From Candidatus Omnitrophota bacterium (GTDB taxonomy: Bacteria > Omnitrophota > Koll11 > Duberdicusellales > 4484-171): 20,187 nt of DNA. Below the pieces are notes generated by a model, which saw only the letters and a list, made by a program, of their open reading frames with translations, did not search any database and had not been told where the DNA came from. This document shows positions 7,508 to 15,745 of the stretch, piece by piece; position 1 is the first letter of the stretch, and each line of letters begins with the position of its first letter. The position numbers and the translations under genes were made by a program. The stretch is from the NCBI GenBank assembly GCA_030692055.1, contig JAUYCY010000147.1:1-20187 (forward strand), in the 5' to 3' direction.

Positions 7508-8251
7508 ATGATTAAATTAGTATTACTACGGCATGGAGAAAGTATTTGGAATTTAGAAAATAGGTTTACTGGTTGGACTGACGTAGGCTTGTCAGAAAAA
7601 GGTATTCAAGAAGCTCGCGATGCGGCAGAGTGTCTAAAAAAAGAAGGTTTCATTTTTGATATTGCCTATACCTCGGTGTTACAGCGCGCAATTAAGACAT
7701 TATGGATAGTTTTAGAAGATATGGATTTGATGTGGATACCTATTAAAAATTGTTGGCGGCTCAATGAAAGGCATTACGGAAGCTTACAGGGGCTTAATAA
7801 AATGGAGATGGTAGAGAAATTCGGTGAAAAACAAGTGTTAATTTGGAGAAGAAGTTATGACGTGCCGCCCCCTGCTTTAGATAAAGACGATAGCCGCTCG
7901 GCAGCCAAAGACCCCCGCTATAAAGATTTAGAGAAAAAAGAAATCCCTCTGACTGAGTGTTTGAAAGATACAGTGAATAGATTTTTGCCTTATTGGCATA
8001 ACGAAATAGCCCCCACTATTAAAGAAGGCAAAAAAATTGTCATTGTTGCCCACGGAAATAGCCTGCGGGCTTTAGTGAAATATCTTGATAATGTTTCCGA
8101 AGAGGAGATAGTTAGCCTTAATATACCCACCGGAATACCCCTTATTTATGAGTTAGATGATAGCTTGAAGCCGATTAAGCATTATTACCTTGGAGACCCG
8201 GCATTAGTGGAAAAAGCAATTAATGCTGTGGCTAAGCAGACAAAGAAATAG
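7508..8251 (+). CDS. gpmA: 2,3-bisphosphoglycerate-dependent phosphoglycerate mutase
   Basis: A 247-aa cytoplasmic glycolytic enzyme interconverting 3- and 2-phosphoglycerate. The phosphohistidine motif LVLLRHGES (His9) opens the protein, followed by [19 protein letters not shown], a signature of the dPGM branch. The second catalytic histidine is His182 in [26 protein letters not shown] supplies the usual Glu and substrate-binding residues. The length is normal for the family. A GTG start 21 bp upstream is possible, but the ATG at 7508 is preferred: it has GAGGTG at the right distance, homologues begin with the beta strand before RHGE, and the upstream codons lie in the repeat array. A short stem AATAGCC/GGCTATA overlaps the stop codon without a T-run. 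No other glycolytic gene is adjacent. Confidence 0.95.
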   Translation: MIKLVLLRHGESIWNLENRFTGWTDVGLSEKGIQEARDAAECLKKEGFIFDIAYTSVLQRAIKTLWIVLEDMDLMWIPIKNCWRLNERHYGSLQGLNKMEMVEKFGEKQVLIWRRSYDVPPPALDKDDSRSAAKDPRYKDLEKKEIPLTECLKDTVNRFLPYWHNEIAPTIKEGKKIVIVAHGNSLRALVKYLDNVSEEEIVSLNIPTGIPLIYELDDSLKPIKHYYLGDPALVEKAINAVAKQTKK

Positions 8252-8363
8252 CCTTTTTGGCTATAACTTTAACTAATAGATTAAGACCTGCCCCCTCCTA
8301 AATTTATAGTGGTTTAATTTGTATATTGACTATAACCATTCTTTTGTTTTCTCGCAATTATGA

Positions 8364-8369
8364 TAAAAT
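8364..8369 (+). promoter_or_regulatory. -10 element of mnmG, probably leaderless
   Basis: The sequence TATGATAAAAT ends 8 nt before the mnmG ATG (8378), with TAAAAT at 8364-8369, and no Shine-Dalgarno lies in between. No convincing -35 is found 17 bp upstream; a TTGACT at 8326-8331 is too far away. The layout matches that of the ROK gene. Confidence 0.4.
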
Positions 8370-8377
8370 TTTAACCT

Positions 8378-10231
8378 ATGAAAAAATATGATTGTATTGT
8401 TGTTGGTGCAGGCCACGCCGGGATTGAAGCCTGCTATGCCGCGGCAAAGCTTAGTTGTGCAACCCTTCTTCTGACACTTTCTCTTGACACCATCGGCAAA
8501 TTATCCTGTAACCCTGCGGTAGGCGGAGTATCTAAGGGGCATTTAGTAAGAGAGGTAGACGCTTTAGGCGGCCTCATCGCTAAAATCGCCGATAAGTGTG
8601 CTATAAGTTATAGAATTTTAAATAGAAGTAAAGGTAAGGCTACCTGGGCAACCAGAGCGCAGGTAGATATGCTTAGTTATCCTCAAGTAGCCAAGAGTTT
8701 TCTAGAAAATACCAAAAATTTAGAAATTCTACAAGCAAAAGTAAAAAAAATTATTGTTAAAAACAAAAAAGTTTATGGCGTTGAAACAAATTTTGGAGAA
8801 GTTTTTCTCGCCAAGACCGTAATTGTATGCGCCGGAACATTTCTCAAAAGCACTATACATATTGGCTTAAATAGTTTCTCCGGAGGCAGGCTTTCTGAGG
8901 AATCGAGTGATGATTTATTTGAGAGTATTAAAAAATTAGGGCATACCACTAAACATTTTAAAACTGGAACTTGCGCGCGCTTAGATAAGCGCAGTATTGA
9001 TTTCTCTAAAATGATTGAGCAGCCTCCCGACAAGGACACATTGCCATTTTCTTTCTCTAATCACGAATTTCTTAAAGAGCAGCTCAGTTGCTATATAACC
9101 TATACAAACGAGAAAACCCACAAAATAATTTTAAAAAACCTAAGCCGTTCGCCTCTTTATACAGGAAAGATAAAAGCACATGGAGTGAGGTATTGCCCGT
9201 CTTTAGAGGACAAAGTAGTAAAATTTAAAGATCACAATCGGCATCAGGTTTTTATTGAGCCCGAAGGCCGAGATACGGTTGAGATATATCCTAATGGGAT
9301 ATCTACATCTTTACCTTTTGATGTACAGCTTGATTTTATACATACCATAGAGGGTCTAGAGAACGCAGCGGTGCTACGCCCAGGTTATGGGATTGAGCAC
9401 GGTTTGATTGATGCAAGAGAGCTTTATCCAACACTAGAGTCAAAACGTATTGACGGCCTTTATTTTGCCGGCCAAGTCAACGGCACGACCGGCTATGAAG
9501 AGGCAGCAGCGCAAGGAATAATGAGCGGAATAAATGCCGTCTTAAAAGTAAAAAAGAAAAAGCCTTTTATTTTACGAAGGGAAGATGCGTTTATCGGAGT
9601 TTTAATCGATGATTTAATTGCTAAAGGGACAGACGAACCATATCGTATGTTTACCTCGCGCTCCGAGTTTCGCCTGTCTTTAAGAGAAACTAACGCTGAT
9701 ACAAGGTTAGTTCCTTTTGCCTACAAACTGGGATTATTAGATAAAGAAGATTACGATTATATTTTAAAGAAGAAAGAAAAAGTAGAAAAAAAGATACAAA
9801 GTTTAAAAAATAAGATAATTGTGTTTGAAGGGAAAAACATATCTTTGTTTGATGCTTTAAAAAGACCAGAGGTGAGCCTTGAAGATGTGGAAAAACATCT
9901 AGAAATAGAGATAGAAGAGGAAGCCATAAAAAGAGAAGTGGAGATAAATGTTAAATATGAAGGTTTTTTGAGGAGAGAACAAATTTGGTTAAAAGAGCTA
10001 AAGAATCTTGATAAGATAAAATTGCCGAAACTCGACTTTCCAAAAATTGCTTCTTTATCTAAAGAAGTGATAGAAAAGCTGGAAAGATTTAAGCCGGCTA
10101 CTTTAGGTGAAGCTTTGCGTATCAGCGGCATTACGCCAGCGGCGATTTTAACTATTTATAATTTTATTAAAAATAAAAAGAGATCAAATGAGACTTATCC
10201 CGATGTTACATCGGGATGTAGTCGAATTTGA
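8378..10231 (+). CDS. mnmG: tRNA uridine-5-carboxymethylaminomethyl modification enzyme MnmG (GidA)
   Basis: A 617-aa protein close to the family length. MnmG works with MnmE to install the (carboxymethyl)aminomethyl group at wobble uridine 34 of certain tRNAs, using FAD, NADH and a folate C1 unit. Motifs in order: FAD-binding GAGHAG (10-15), [94 protein letters not shown] and the C-terminal helical [12 protein letters not shown] used in MnmE and tRNA contact. The conserved protein ends near YNFIKNKK. The final dozen residues ([14 protein letters not shown]) are encoded by a palindrome, ATCCCGATGT/ACATCGGGAT, that has entered the 3' end of the gene. mnmE is not in the window. The start ATG lacks a Shine-Dalgarno. 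Confidence 0.95.
   Translation: MKKYDCIVVGAGHAGIEACYAAAKLSCATLLLTLSLDTIGKLSCNPAVGGVSKGHLVREVDALGGLIAKIADKCAISYRILNRSKGKATWATRAQVDMLSYPQVAKSFLENTKNLEILQAKVKKIIVKNKKVYGVETNFGEVFLAKTVIVCAGTFLKSTIHIGLNSFSGGRLSEESSDDLFESIKKLGHTTKHFKTGTCARLDKRSIDFSKMIEQPPDKDTLPFSFSNHEFLKEQLSCYITYTNEKTHKIILKNLSRSPLYTGKIKAHGVRYCPSLEDKVVKFKDHNRHQVFIEPEGRDTVEIYPNGISTSLPFDVQLDFIHTIEGLENAAVLRPGYGIEHGLIDARELYPTLESKRIDGLYFAGQVNGTTGYEEAAAQGIMSGINAVLKVKKKKPFILRREDAFIGVLIDDLIAKGTDEPYRMFTSRSEFRLSLRETNADTRLVPFAYKLGLLDKEDYDYILKKKEKVEKKIQSLKNKIIVFEGKNISLFDALKRPEVSLEDVEKHLEIEIEEEAIKREVEINVKYEGFLRREQIWLKELKNLDKIKLPKLDFPKIASLSKEVIEKLERFKPATLGEALRISGITPAAILTIYNFIKNKKRSNETYPDVTSGCSRI
10197..10217. repeat. Palindrome forming the mnmG 3' end
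   Basis: ATCCCGATGT (10197-10206) and ACATCGGGAT (10208-10217) form a 10-bp perfect stem with a one-base centre, inside the last codons of mnmG. A one-mismatch relative (CCGATATTACATCGG) is at 13524-13538, so it is a dispersed family. Confidence 0.75.
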
Positions 10232-10394
10232 CCCCACACCCAGCGGCATATTCATTACGCTGGGATAGTTGGTTTACTTATTATTCAAATATCAGTTTGA
10301 GTTACCCATCACCCTATCTGGGTGTGGGGTTCAATTCGCAGACGGCTTATGCCTACGATTTATGTTCGCCCATAGGCTGTCATAAATCGTCTGC
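10223..10394. repeat. Compound hairpin element upstream of the UPF0016 gene
   Basis: ACCCCACACCCA (10231-10242) pairs perfectly with TGGGTGTGGGGT (10319-10330), and the pairing extends imperfectly to about 10224 and 10337. Inside it CCCAGCG (10239-10245) pairs with CGCTGGG (10258-10264), competing for the same bases. A second unit follows: GCAGACG (10338-10344)/CGTCTGC (10388-10394) and ACGATTTATG (10355-10364)/CATAAATCGT (10381-10390), again partly exclusive. It could be two small non-autonomous mobile elements, or an RNA leader of the UPF0016 gene whose Shine-Dalgarno follows at 10401. Confidence 0.6.
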
Positions 10395-10411
10395 TCATTG
10401 AAGGAGGGCAA

Positions 10412-10684
10412 ATAAATTTTAGGGTATTTTTTATTACGTTTGGCACAATATTTTTGGCAGAATTATTTGATAAAACAGAACTAGCTGTGCTTTCTTTGGC
10501 TGCTAAAGAAAAAAATAAATTGCCAATATTCCTAGGAGCAATGGCTGCTTTTTTTATTGCTACTCTTTTAGCTATTATTTTTGGGGATTTACTTTCAAAA
10601 TTTATAGACCCAAAACTAATGCGTTACTTAAGCGCCTCAATATTTTTTGCGGCTGGGTTACTAATTCTTTTAGGCAAACTCTAA
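10412..10684 (+). CDS. Single-domain Gdt1/TMEM165 (UPF0016) membrane protein
   Basis: A protein of about 90 aa with three hydrophobic segments. The family motif E-x-G-D-K-T appears as AELFDKTELA, with Gly replaced by Phe. The second half (AAFFIATLLAIIFGDLLSKF, then YLSASIFFAAGLLILLGKL) matches the rest of a UPF0016 repeat. The family exports cations, mainly Mn2+ and Ca2+; full-length members have two such repeats, while half-size members act as pairs. No second half-gene is adjacent. There is no ATG, GTG or TTG at the expected start. A strong Shine-Dalgarno AAGGAGGG (10401-10408) points to ATA at 10412, which gives a normal N-terminus (NFRVFFITFGTIFLAEL). The first ordinary start, TTG at 10454, would cut the first membrane segment and the motif. 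It is either a rare non-ATG start or a decayed start codon. Confidence 0.7.
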   Translation: MNFRVFFITFGTIFLAELFDKTELAVLSLAAKEKNKLPIFLGAMAAFFIATLLAIIFGDLLSKFIDPKLMRYLSASIFFAAGLLILLGKL

Positions 10685-10686
10685 TA

Positions 10687-10915
10687 GGGACCGTTGCGAA
10701 ACGCACCAGTCCCTGATTTCAGCGATTAAAACTTGATTAGACCCTTCCTTAAAAGGTGTAGGAAGGTCTATCCTTTAGGATTACAGTGATTAAAATTGTT
10801 AATGTTTTCAATCGTTGGAATCTTTTAGTAATCATTGTAATCCTAAAGGATAGACCTTCCTAATCCTTTAAAGGAAGGGTCTAATCAGGCGCTGGTGCAT
10901 TATGCAACAGCGTCC
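10687..10915. repeat. MITE-like element, copy 1, with nested 57-bp inverted repeat
   Basis: The element begins with a hairpin GGGACCGTTGC/GCACCAGTCCC (10687-10713, imperfect) and ends with a hairpin CGCTGGTGCA/TGCAACAGCG (10890-10912, one mismatch). Between them are long inverted arms: 10734-10750 with 10871-10887 (17 bp perfect) and 10759-10785 with 10836-10862 (27 bp perfect). A second copy without the inner arms lies at 15746-15886. This explains nearly all of the gene-free stretch 10685-10998. No protein is encoded. The remainder (10916-10998) shows nothing I can name. Confidence 0.75.
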
Positions 10916-10998
10916 TTAAAGACGTTAAAAGAAAAAATTGCACAAAAAAATGGGAAAGCTTCATAAAATCTGTGGCTGTCCGTAGGTGTCATCTTTGA

Positions 10999-12087
10999 TT
11001 ATCTAGGCGGTAAGTCTAAAAATTTGCCAATATAATCTGAAAATTTATCCGTGGCTCCTTGGGGAGAAAGAGTTTCTTTTATTTTCTTCAATTCATTTTT
11101 TAGGTTTCTATATTTTATCCTGTCTTTAAGCAAAAACCATGTTTGGTCGGCAATATTTTTTGCCGTAGCTTCTTTTTGAATAAGTTCTTCCACTACCTTT
11201 TTACCGCTAAGTATATTTACCATCCCTATAAACTTTATATTGACCATATTTTTTAAGATCTGCCAGGTTAGGTTATTCAGCTTATAAATTATTAAAAAAG
11301 GAACTTCTAAGATTGCCAGTTCTACGGTAGCTGTTCCGGAAGCGGTAATTATGAACTCCGATTCTTCTATGGCCCCGTAGGAGTGTTCAATTATCTCTAT
11401 ACTATTTGTGAATTTGCTGTAAAAATCTTTTTCTATGTTTTCCGGCCTTATTATTCGAAAATGATGATTTGGGAAATCCTTCTCCAAAATTTTTTTACTT
11501 TCAATCATAACAGGAAGGTGGTTTTTTATTTCATTTTTGCGCGAACCGGGCATAAAAGAAATTATTTTTTTTGTTTCTACATTCTTTTTCGTAACGAGTT
11601 CAAGGAGGGGATGTCCGAAATAAAGCGTGGTCATGCCATGGTCTCTATAGAAAACCTCTTCAAATCTAAAAATGACCACCATTTTATTGACGTACTTTTT
11701 TATTACTTCTATCCTTTTTTTCCTCCATGCCCACACCTGAGGGCTGACATAATAGAGGAGGTGATATCTATTGTTCAGTTCTTTAGCTAGACGTAAATTG
11801 AAATCAGGAAAATCAATGAGTATCACTAAATCCGGCTTAATATTATCTATTTCTTCAAGGGTTTCTTTATAATTTCGTATAATATTAAATAAGGAAGAAA
11901 ATACTTCAAATATGCCAGAAACAGAAACATCGAGAAGGTTGATTACCTGCCTAGAGTGTTGGGATAACTGTGAACCACCGAAAGAAAATATTTGTACTTG
12001 GGAGAATTTATCTTTTATTTTTTTGCATAAAAGCCCGCCGTATATATCTCCTGATTTATCACCGGCGACAACGACTATTTTTACCAT
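10999..12087 (-). CDS. lpxB: Lipid-A-disaccharide synthase
   Basis: A 362-aa family GT19 glycosyltransferase that joins UDP-2,3-diacylglucosamine and lipid X to form the tetraacyl disaccharide of lipid A, at the inner face of the inner membrane. The N-terminus MVKIVVVAGDKSGDIYGG matches the conserved A-G-E-x-S-G-D-x-x-G. Further marks are DLVILIDFPDFN, YYVSPQVWAWRKKRI (a signature), GHPLLELV, MPGSRKNEI and a Ser/Gly/Thr-rich ASGTATVELA substrate loop. The length fits the family. The ATG at 12087 is chosen over an upstream GTG at 12111 because GAAGG precedes it by 7 nt and it begins at the conserved first strand. It lies 147 bp downstream of the Gfo/Idh gene on the same strand, with hairpin repeats between them. 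It shows that the organism makes lipid A. Confidence 0.93.
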   Translation of the reverse strand: MVKIVVVAGDKSGDIYGGLLCKKIKDKFSQVQIFSFGGSQLSQHSRQVINLLDVSVSGIFEVFSSLFNIIRNYKETLEEIDNIKPDLVILIDFPDFNLRLAKELNNRYHLLYYVSPQVWAWRKKRIEVIKKYVNKMVVIFRFEEVFYRDHGMTTLYFGHPLLELVTKKNVETKKIISFMPGSRKNEIKNHLPVMIESKKILEKDFPNHHFRIIRPENIEKDFYSKFTNSIEIIEHSYGAIEESEFIITASGTATVELAILEVPFLIIYKLNNLTWQILKNMVNIKFIGMVNILSGKKVVEELIQKEATAKNIADQTWFLLKDRIKYRNLKNELKKIKETLSPQGATDKFSDYIGKFLDLPPR

Positions 12088-12111
12088 AATTATGCCTTCG
12101 TAAACCACCAC

Positions 12112-12224
12112 GGATTTCGCAGATTAACAAAGATAATTTAGCATAGTTATCTTTGTTTTTTGAAAAGCAGATTTATCTGCTCCGTGCGTAGCGGATATAG
12201 GAAACCACCGGCCTACGCCCGTGG
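12112..12224. repeat. Hairpins between the Gfo/Idh gene and lpxB
   Basis: AACAAAGATAA (12126-12136) pairs perfectly with TTATCTTTGTT (12147-12157) and is followed on the + strand by TTTT, the layout of an intrinsic terminator reading against lpxB. GCAGAT/ATCTGC is at 12167-12180. CCACCGGC/GCCCGTGG (12205-12224, one mismatch) is a relative of the hairpin at 114-131. A CGCAGATTAACAAAGAT stretch relates this region to the CAGAT arrays. Confidence 0.6.
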
Positions 12225-12234
12225 AGCTTCATTT

Positions 12235-13143
12235 TTATCCGCGATCATCGCGCGATATTATTTTCTGTATTTTTAAAGCAAGCGCTAACGCATCTTTTGC
12301 TTTTATGGCATCTTTAATTTCAAATCTCTTTCTTTGCACCAACTGCACAAAGTCAACAATCTCTTTTTTTAAAGGTTCTTCTTTATTTGTGGTGAGAAAT
12401 TCACTTTTTATTTCCTTGCCTACTTTTTGATACATTTCCGCTTTCTGTTCTGCGTAATCAAGGGAAATATAGCGATTATGCAGAAAGATCCTGATTTTTC
12501 TTTCTTTTTTCGCTGATATCCTTGACGAAGTAATATTGGCAACGCAGCCTTTCTTGAAAGTAATGCGTGCATTGGCAATATCATGAGTTGAGGAAAGAAC
12601 CTTTACGCCTTTGGCATCAACTTTTTTAATCTCATCTTTTACTAGGTCAAGAATAATATCTAAATCATGGATCATTAAATCAAGGACAACGCTTATATCT
12701 AATGAACGGTTAGGGTAGGGGCTTAGGCGATGGCATTCAATAAATAGAGGATTTTTTATTGTCTTTTTTATTGCTAAATAAGCATTGTTATATCTTTCGA
12801 CATGCCCGACAAAGAGAAGAGTTTTATATTTCTTTGATACTTCTATGAGTTTTTGGGCTTCACTCAGTGTTTGGGTGATAGGTTTCTCTACAAAGGTTGG
12901 CACTTTATTTTCTAAAAAAAACTTTGCGATTTCGTAGTGGCTGGTGGTAGGAGTAGCAATACTTACAAGGTCAACTTTTCCTAGCAACTGGCGATAATCA
13001 CTGAAACTGGGTAGTTCGCTGTAGAGAGATAGTTTATCTATATCAGTATCTACAATATAGATTTTTTCTATTTCTTTAGTTTCCTTATAGATACGTAAAT
13101 GTATGCTGCCTAATTTTCCTATGCCTACTATGCCTACTTTCAT
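12235..13143 (-). CDS. Gfo/Idh/MocA-family NAD(P)-dependent oxidoreductase
   Basis: A 302-aa protein. The Rossmann dinucleotide site is MKVGIVGIGKLG (G7-x-G9-x-x-G12). The family's catalytic E-K-P is at 86-88 (VPTFVEKPIT). GHVERYNN and MIHDLDIILDLV are typical of the C-terminal substrate domain. The family oxidises or reduces sugar-type substrates. Members next to lpx genes include GnnA, which oxidises UDP-GlcNAc at C3 for amide-linked lipid A, but its partner transaminase GnnB is not seen here, so that role is only a possibility. It is probably co-transcribed with lpxB. The ATG at 13143 is supported by the immediate start of the Rossmann strand. There is no Shine-Dalgarno; the upstream bases are a CAGAT repeat array. 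The C-terminal tail SRDDRG is encoded by a CGCGAT/ATCGCG palindrome (12240-12252). Confidence 0.85.
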   Translation of the reverse strand: MKVGIVGIGKLGSIHLRIYKETKEIEKIYIVDTDIDKLSLYSELPSFSDYRQLLGKVDLVSIATPTTSHYEIAKFFLENKVPTFVEKPITQTLSEAQKLIEVSKKYKTLLFVGHVERYNNAYLAIKKTIKNPLFIECHRLSPYPNRSLDISVVLDLMIHDLDIILDLVKDEIKKVDAKGVKVLSSTHDIANARITFKKGCVANITSSRISAKKERKIRIFLHNRYISLDYAEQKAEMYQKVGKEIKSEFLTTNKEEPLKKEIVDFVQLVQRKRFEIKDAIKAKDALALALKIQKIISRDDRG

Positions 13144-13146
13144 ATT

Positions 13147-13235
13147 ACACAGATTAGCACAGATAGATATTGCAGATTAGCACAGATGAAATATCTGTGA
13201 TTATCTGTGAGGTTTATCTGTGGCTATCTGCGTAT
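13147..13235. repeat. CAGAT/ATCTG repeat array upstream of the Gfo/Idh gene
   Basis: CACAGATTAGCACAGAT (from 13147) and GCAGATTAGCACAGATGAA (to 13190) are followed by inverted ATCTGTG units (13192-13231). The first 40 bp closely match 7265-7306 after nrdJ. The array directly abuts the start codon of the minus-strand Gfo/Idh gene and so forms its 5' leader. Confidence 0.8.
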
Positions 13236-13799
13236 CATATCAAATGCCTTGAGAAAAGTCAATTGATGTGGTAAGATACTTTACGTTTCTCTTCCGGAGC
13301 GAGCAACTTCGTTGGCGAGTTCAAGACTTTGCGAAGTTCCTTGGCGTGGATAGGAATGAAAAAAAATTCTGCATGAGCAATTTGCCTTTTTATCCAGAAG
13401 GATAGTCCAACAGGACACCCTGTTGGGTAGACCTTCCTGTACATTTAAAGGAAGGGTCTTATACTTTCCTATACGCCAAGAAAACATCTGAAATATTTTT
13501 ATCCGCCTTCGCAGGAATCTACCCCGATATTACATCGGAGTGGATGTTTTCCTTCGCCAAGGCTACGAAGGACTATCCGCCACAGCTTTTCCGCCTGAGG
13601 CGGATTCGCCATTGGCGAAAGTGAAGGTGGATAAATGCGAAAAGGATATCCCTGCCGGTAGGCAGGCGCCTCTTGCGCCCGAGGCGCATCCGTCCTCTGG
13701 CGGAGGCGATTCTGCTATGGGGGATTGCGCCAGAGCAGATGAAGATACTATGGGTGTTAGCCTATAGAGTTTCATATTCTTCCGAATTTTTAAAACAAT
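13236..13799. repeat. Gene-free palindrome cluster upstream of msbA
   Basis: About 560 bp with no gene I accept. Stems include AACTTCG/CGAAGTT (13305-13311/13332-13338). A long-range pair CTTGGCGT/ACGCCAAG (13340-13347/13473-13480) is extended by TAGGAA/TTCCTA. Others are CCAACAGG/CCTGTTGG (13407-13414/13419-13426), a 32-bp AGACCTTCCT palindrome (13428-13459) also present twice inside 10734-10887, TCCGCC/GGCGGA (13590-13604), TTCGCC/GGCGAA (13605-13619) and CCTGCC/GGCAGG (13651-13666). The 3' part is clearly GC-richer than the flanking genes. It looks like a landing zone for several short repeat families. Confidence 0.65.
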
Positions 13800-15614
13800 A
13801 TGAAAGGATATTTTAAGGATTATTTTAAACTTTTAAGGCTAATCGAGTCTTACCGAAAGCTTTTTGCGCTTGCTTTTGTATGTATAGGAGTTTCTAGCAT
13901 ATTTAACGGCGTTACCTTGGGAATGATTGTTCCCTTGGTAGATAGAATAATGAGCAATAAAAAGATTATAATACCATTGTCGTTGCCGCCGTTTCTCGTG
14001 TCTATTGTTGATCGGCTCAATTCCACACCGCCCATGACTCTTCTGGTAACTCTACCTATATTTGCAATTGTTCTTTTTCTTATTAAAGGCTTATTCATTT
14101 TCTTGCAAGGCTATCTAATGAATAAAATAGCCCAAGGAGTTGTCAGGGACGTAAAAGATAAATTATATGCAAAATTCCAGGATTTGTCTTTAGATTTTTA
14201 TGCCAAGAAGAGGACAGGAGAATTGATTTCGCGTATAACTAACGACGTGAATTTTATCGCTAATGCTCTTTCTTATGCTTTAACTGATCTTATTTTTGAA
14301 TCTATGCAAATAATAGTCTTTGGTATTGTTGCTTTTTCTATCGGGTTTGCCATGTCTTGGAAGCTGTTTTTAGTTTTTTTATTATTTCCTGCCATCTTTT
14401 TTCCTATAAGTAAAATAGGTAAGCGCATCAAGAAGTTTTCTCGGGAGATTCAGAATAAGATGGCGGATCTTAACTCTCTGCTTACGGAAACAATTCAGGG
14501 TGCTTATATTGTAAAAGTTTTCTGCCGCGAAGGTTATGAATTGCAGAGGTTTAAAGAAATAAATCAGCAATACTATCGTTTTACGATGAAAAGTATAAAA
14601 AGGACACTTGCTTTGTCTCCGCTGACCGAGTTTATCGGGGTAGTGGGGGCAATGGCGATAATGGTGGTTGCGGGAAGAGAAGTAATCTTAGGCAAAGTTT
14701 CTTTTGGTGTGTTTGGGCTTTTTATGGCTTCTTTTATGTCCATGCTCAGTCCATTTAAAAAATTATCCAATGTTTACGCTATAAATCAGCAAGCTATACC
14801 TGCATCCGAAAGGATTTATGATATTTTAGAGGAGGAATCGAAAATAAAAGATGTAGCGTCAGCTACAGAGTTAAAAGAATTCAAGGAAAATATTGAATAT
14901 CGAGGTGTGTGGTTTAAATATGAAGAGTCTGACGGACATGTTTTAAAAGACGTCCATTTAAAAGTAAGAAAAGGAGAAGTTGTCGCTTTAGTGGGTCATT
15001 CTGGGGCAGGAAAGTCAACAATGGTGAGTTTACTGCCGCGGCTATACGATCCGGAGCAGGGCGAGGTTTATGTTGATGGTATTGACTTAAGGAAGATGAA
15101 GCTACAGTCTCTCAGGTCTCTTATTGCCGTAGTGTCTCAAGAGATGGTTCTTTTTAATGCAACCGTTAGAGATAATATAGCTTACGGCAAAAAAGATGCA
15201 AGTGAAGAAGAGATAATAGAAGCAGCGAAAAAAGCGTATGCTTACGATTTTGTTAATAGTTTTCCCAAGAAATTCGACACTGTTATTGGTGACAGGGGAT
15301 TCAGGCTATCCGGAGGAGAAAGGCAGAGAATTGCTATCGCTCGAGCAGTCTTAAAGGATGCTCCTATTCTTATTTTAGATGAAGCAACTAGCCAGCTCGA
15401 TTCGGAATCAGAAAGATTAGTAAAAGAGGCTTTTTATAACCTTATGGAAGGTAAAACTGTCTTTGTTATCGCACATCGGCTTTCTACGGTCCAGAAGGCA
15501 GATAGGATAGTAGTCATAGAAAAGGGCCAAATTGTTGAAACCGGCACGCACACTGAACTTCTTTCGGCTAATACCCTTTATAAAAAGTTATACGATTTAC
15601 AGTTTAACGTATAA
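13800..15614 (+). CDS. msbA: MsbA-type lipid A / lipid exporter ABC transporter
   Basis: A 604-aa half-transporter that works as a homodimer, flipping lipid A-core or a similar lipid across the inner membrane at the cost of ATP. Residues about 1-320 form the membrane domain, with hydrophobic helices around 20-40, 70-100, 155-200 and 270-310. The C-terminal ATPase has Walker A GHSGAGKST (399-407), Q-loop VSQEMVLFNATVRDNIAYG, signature LSGGE (503-507), Walker B ILILDEATS (Asp527, Glu528) and H-loop His559 in VIAHRLST. Proximity to lpxB and the Gfo/Idh gene supports lipid A over drug export, though the substrate is not determined by sequence. The ATG at 13800 has no Shine-Dalgarno and follows a TTTTTAAAAC stretch, so it may be leaderless. 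It is transcribed divergently from the Gfo/Idh-lpxB pair across the palindrome cluster. Confidence 0.88.
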   Translation: MKGYFKDYFKLLRLIESYRKLFALAFVCIGVSSIFNGVTLGMIVPLVDRIMSNKKIIIPLSLPPFLVSIVDRLNSTPPMTLLVTLPIFAIVLFLIKGLFIFLQGYLMNKIAQGVVRDVKDKLYAKFQDLSLDFYAKKRTGELISRITNDVNFIANALSYALTDLIFESMQIIVFGIVAFSIGFAMSWKLFLVFLLFPAIFFPISKIGKRIKKFSREIQNKMADLNSLLTETIQGAYIVKVFCREGYELQRFKEINQQYYRFTMKSIKRTLALSPLTEFIGVVGAMAIMVVAGREVILGKVSFGVFGLFMASFMSMLSPFKKLSNVYAINQQAIPASERIYDILEEESKIKDVASATELKEFKENIEYRGVWFKYEESDGHVLKDVHLKVRKGEVVALVGHSGAGKSTMVSLLPRLYDPEQGEVYVDGIDLRKMKLQSLRSLIAVVSQEMVLFNATVRDNIAYGKKDASEEEIIEAAKKAYAYDFVNSFPKKFDTVIGDRGFRLSGGERQRIAIARAVLKDAPILILDEATSQLDSESERLVKEAFYNLMEGKTVFVIAHRLSTVQKADRIVVIEKGQIVETGTHTELLSANTLYKKLYDLQFNV

Positions 15615-15745
15615 TGTAAACACTGCCTTCGGACCATAAAATATAGAATTTTGCAGGAAAATTCATTCTTTCTGTCCAAATGTAAATAATATTGTAAATA
15701 TAAGAAAATATGGTATACTTTTTACCTAATAGTGAAGGGTATTTT

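Noticed and set aside
8326..8369. TTGACT as -35 for mnmG
   Set aside because: The gap to TAAAAT is 32 bp, far from the 16-18 bp needed.
13540..13767. 75-codon open frame on the + strand (and an overlapping 70-codon one on the - strand) before msbA
   Set aside because: The translation consists of PAGRQAPLAP-like residues produced by the palindromes CCTGCC/GGCAGG and TCCGCC/GGCGGA; there is no convincing start signal and no domain.
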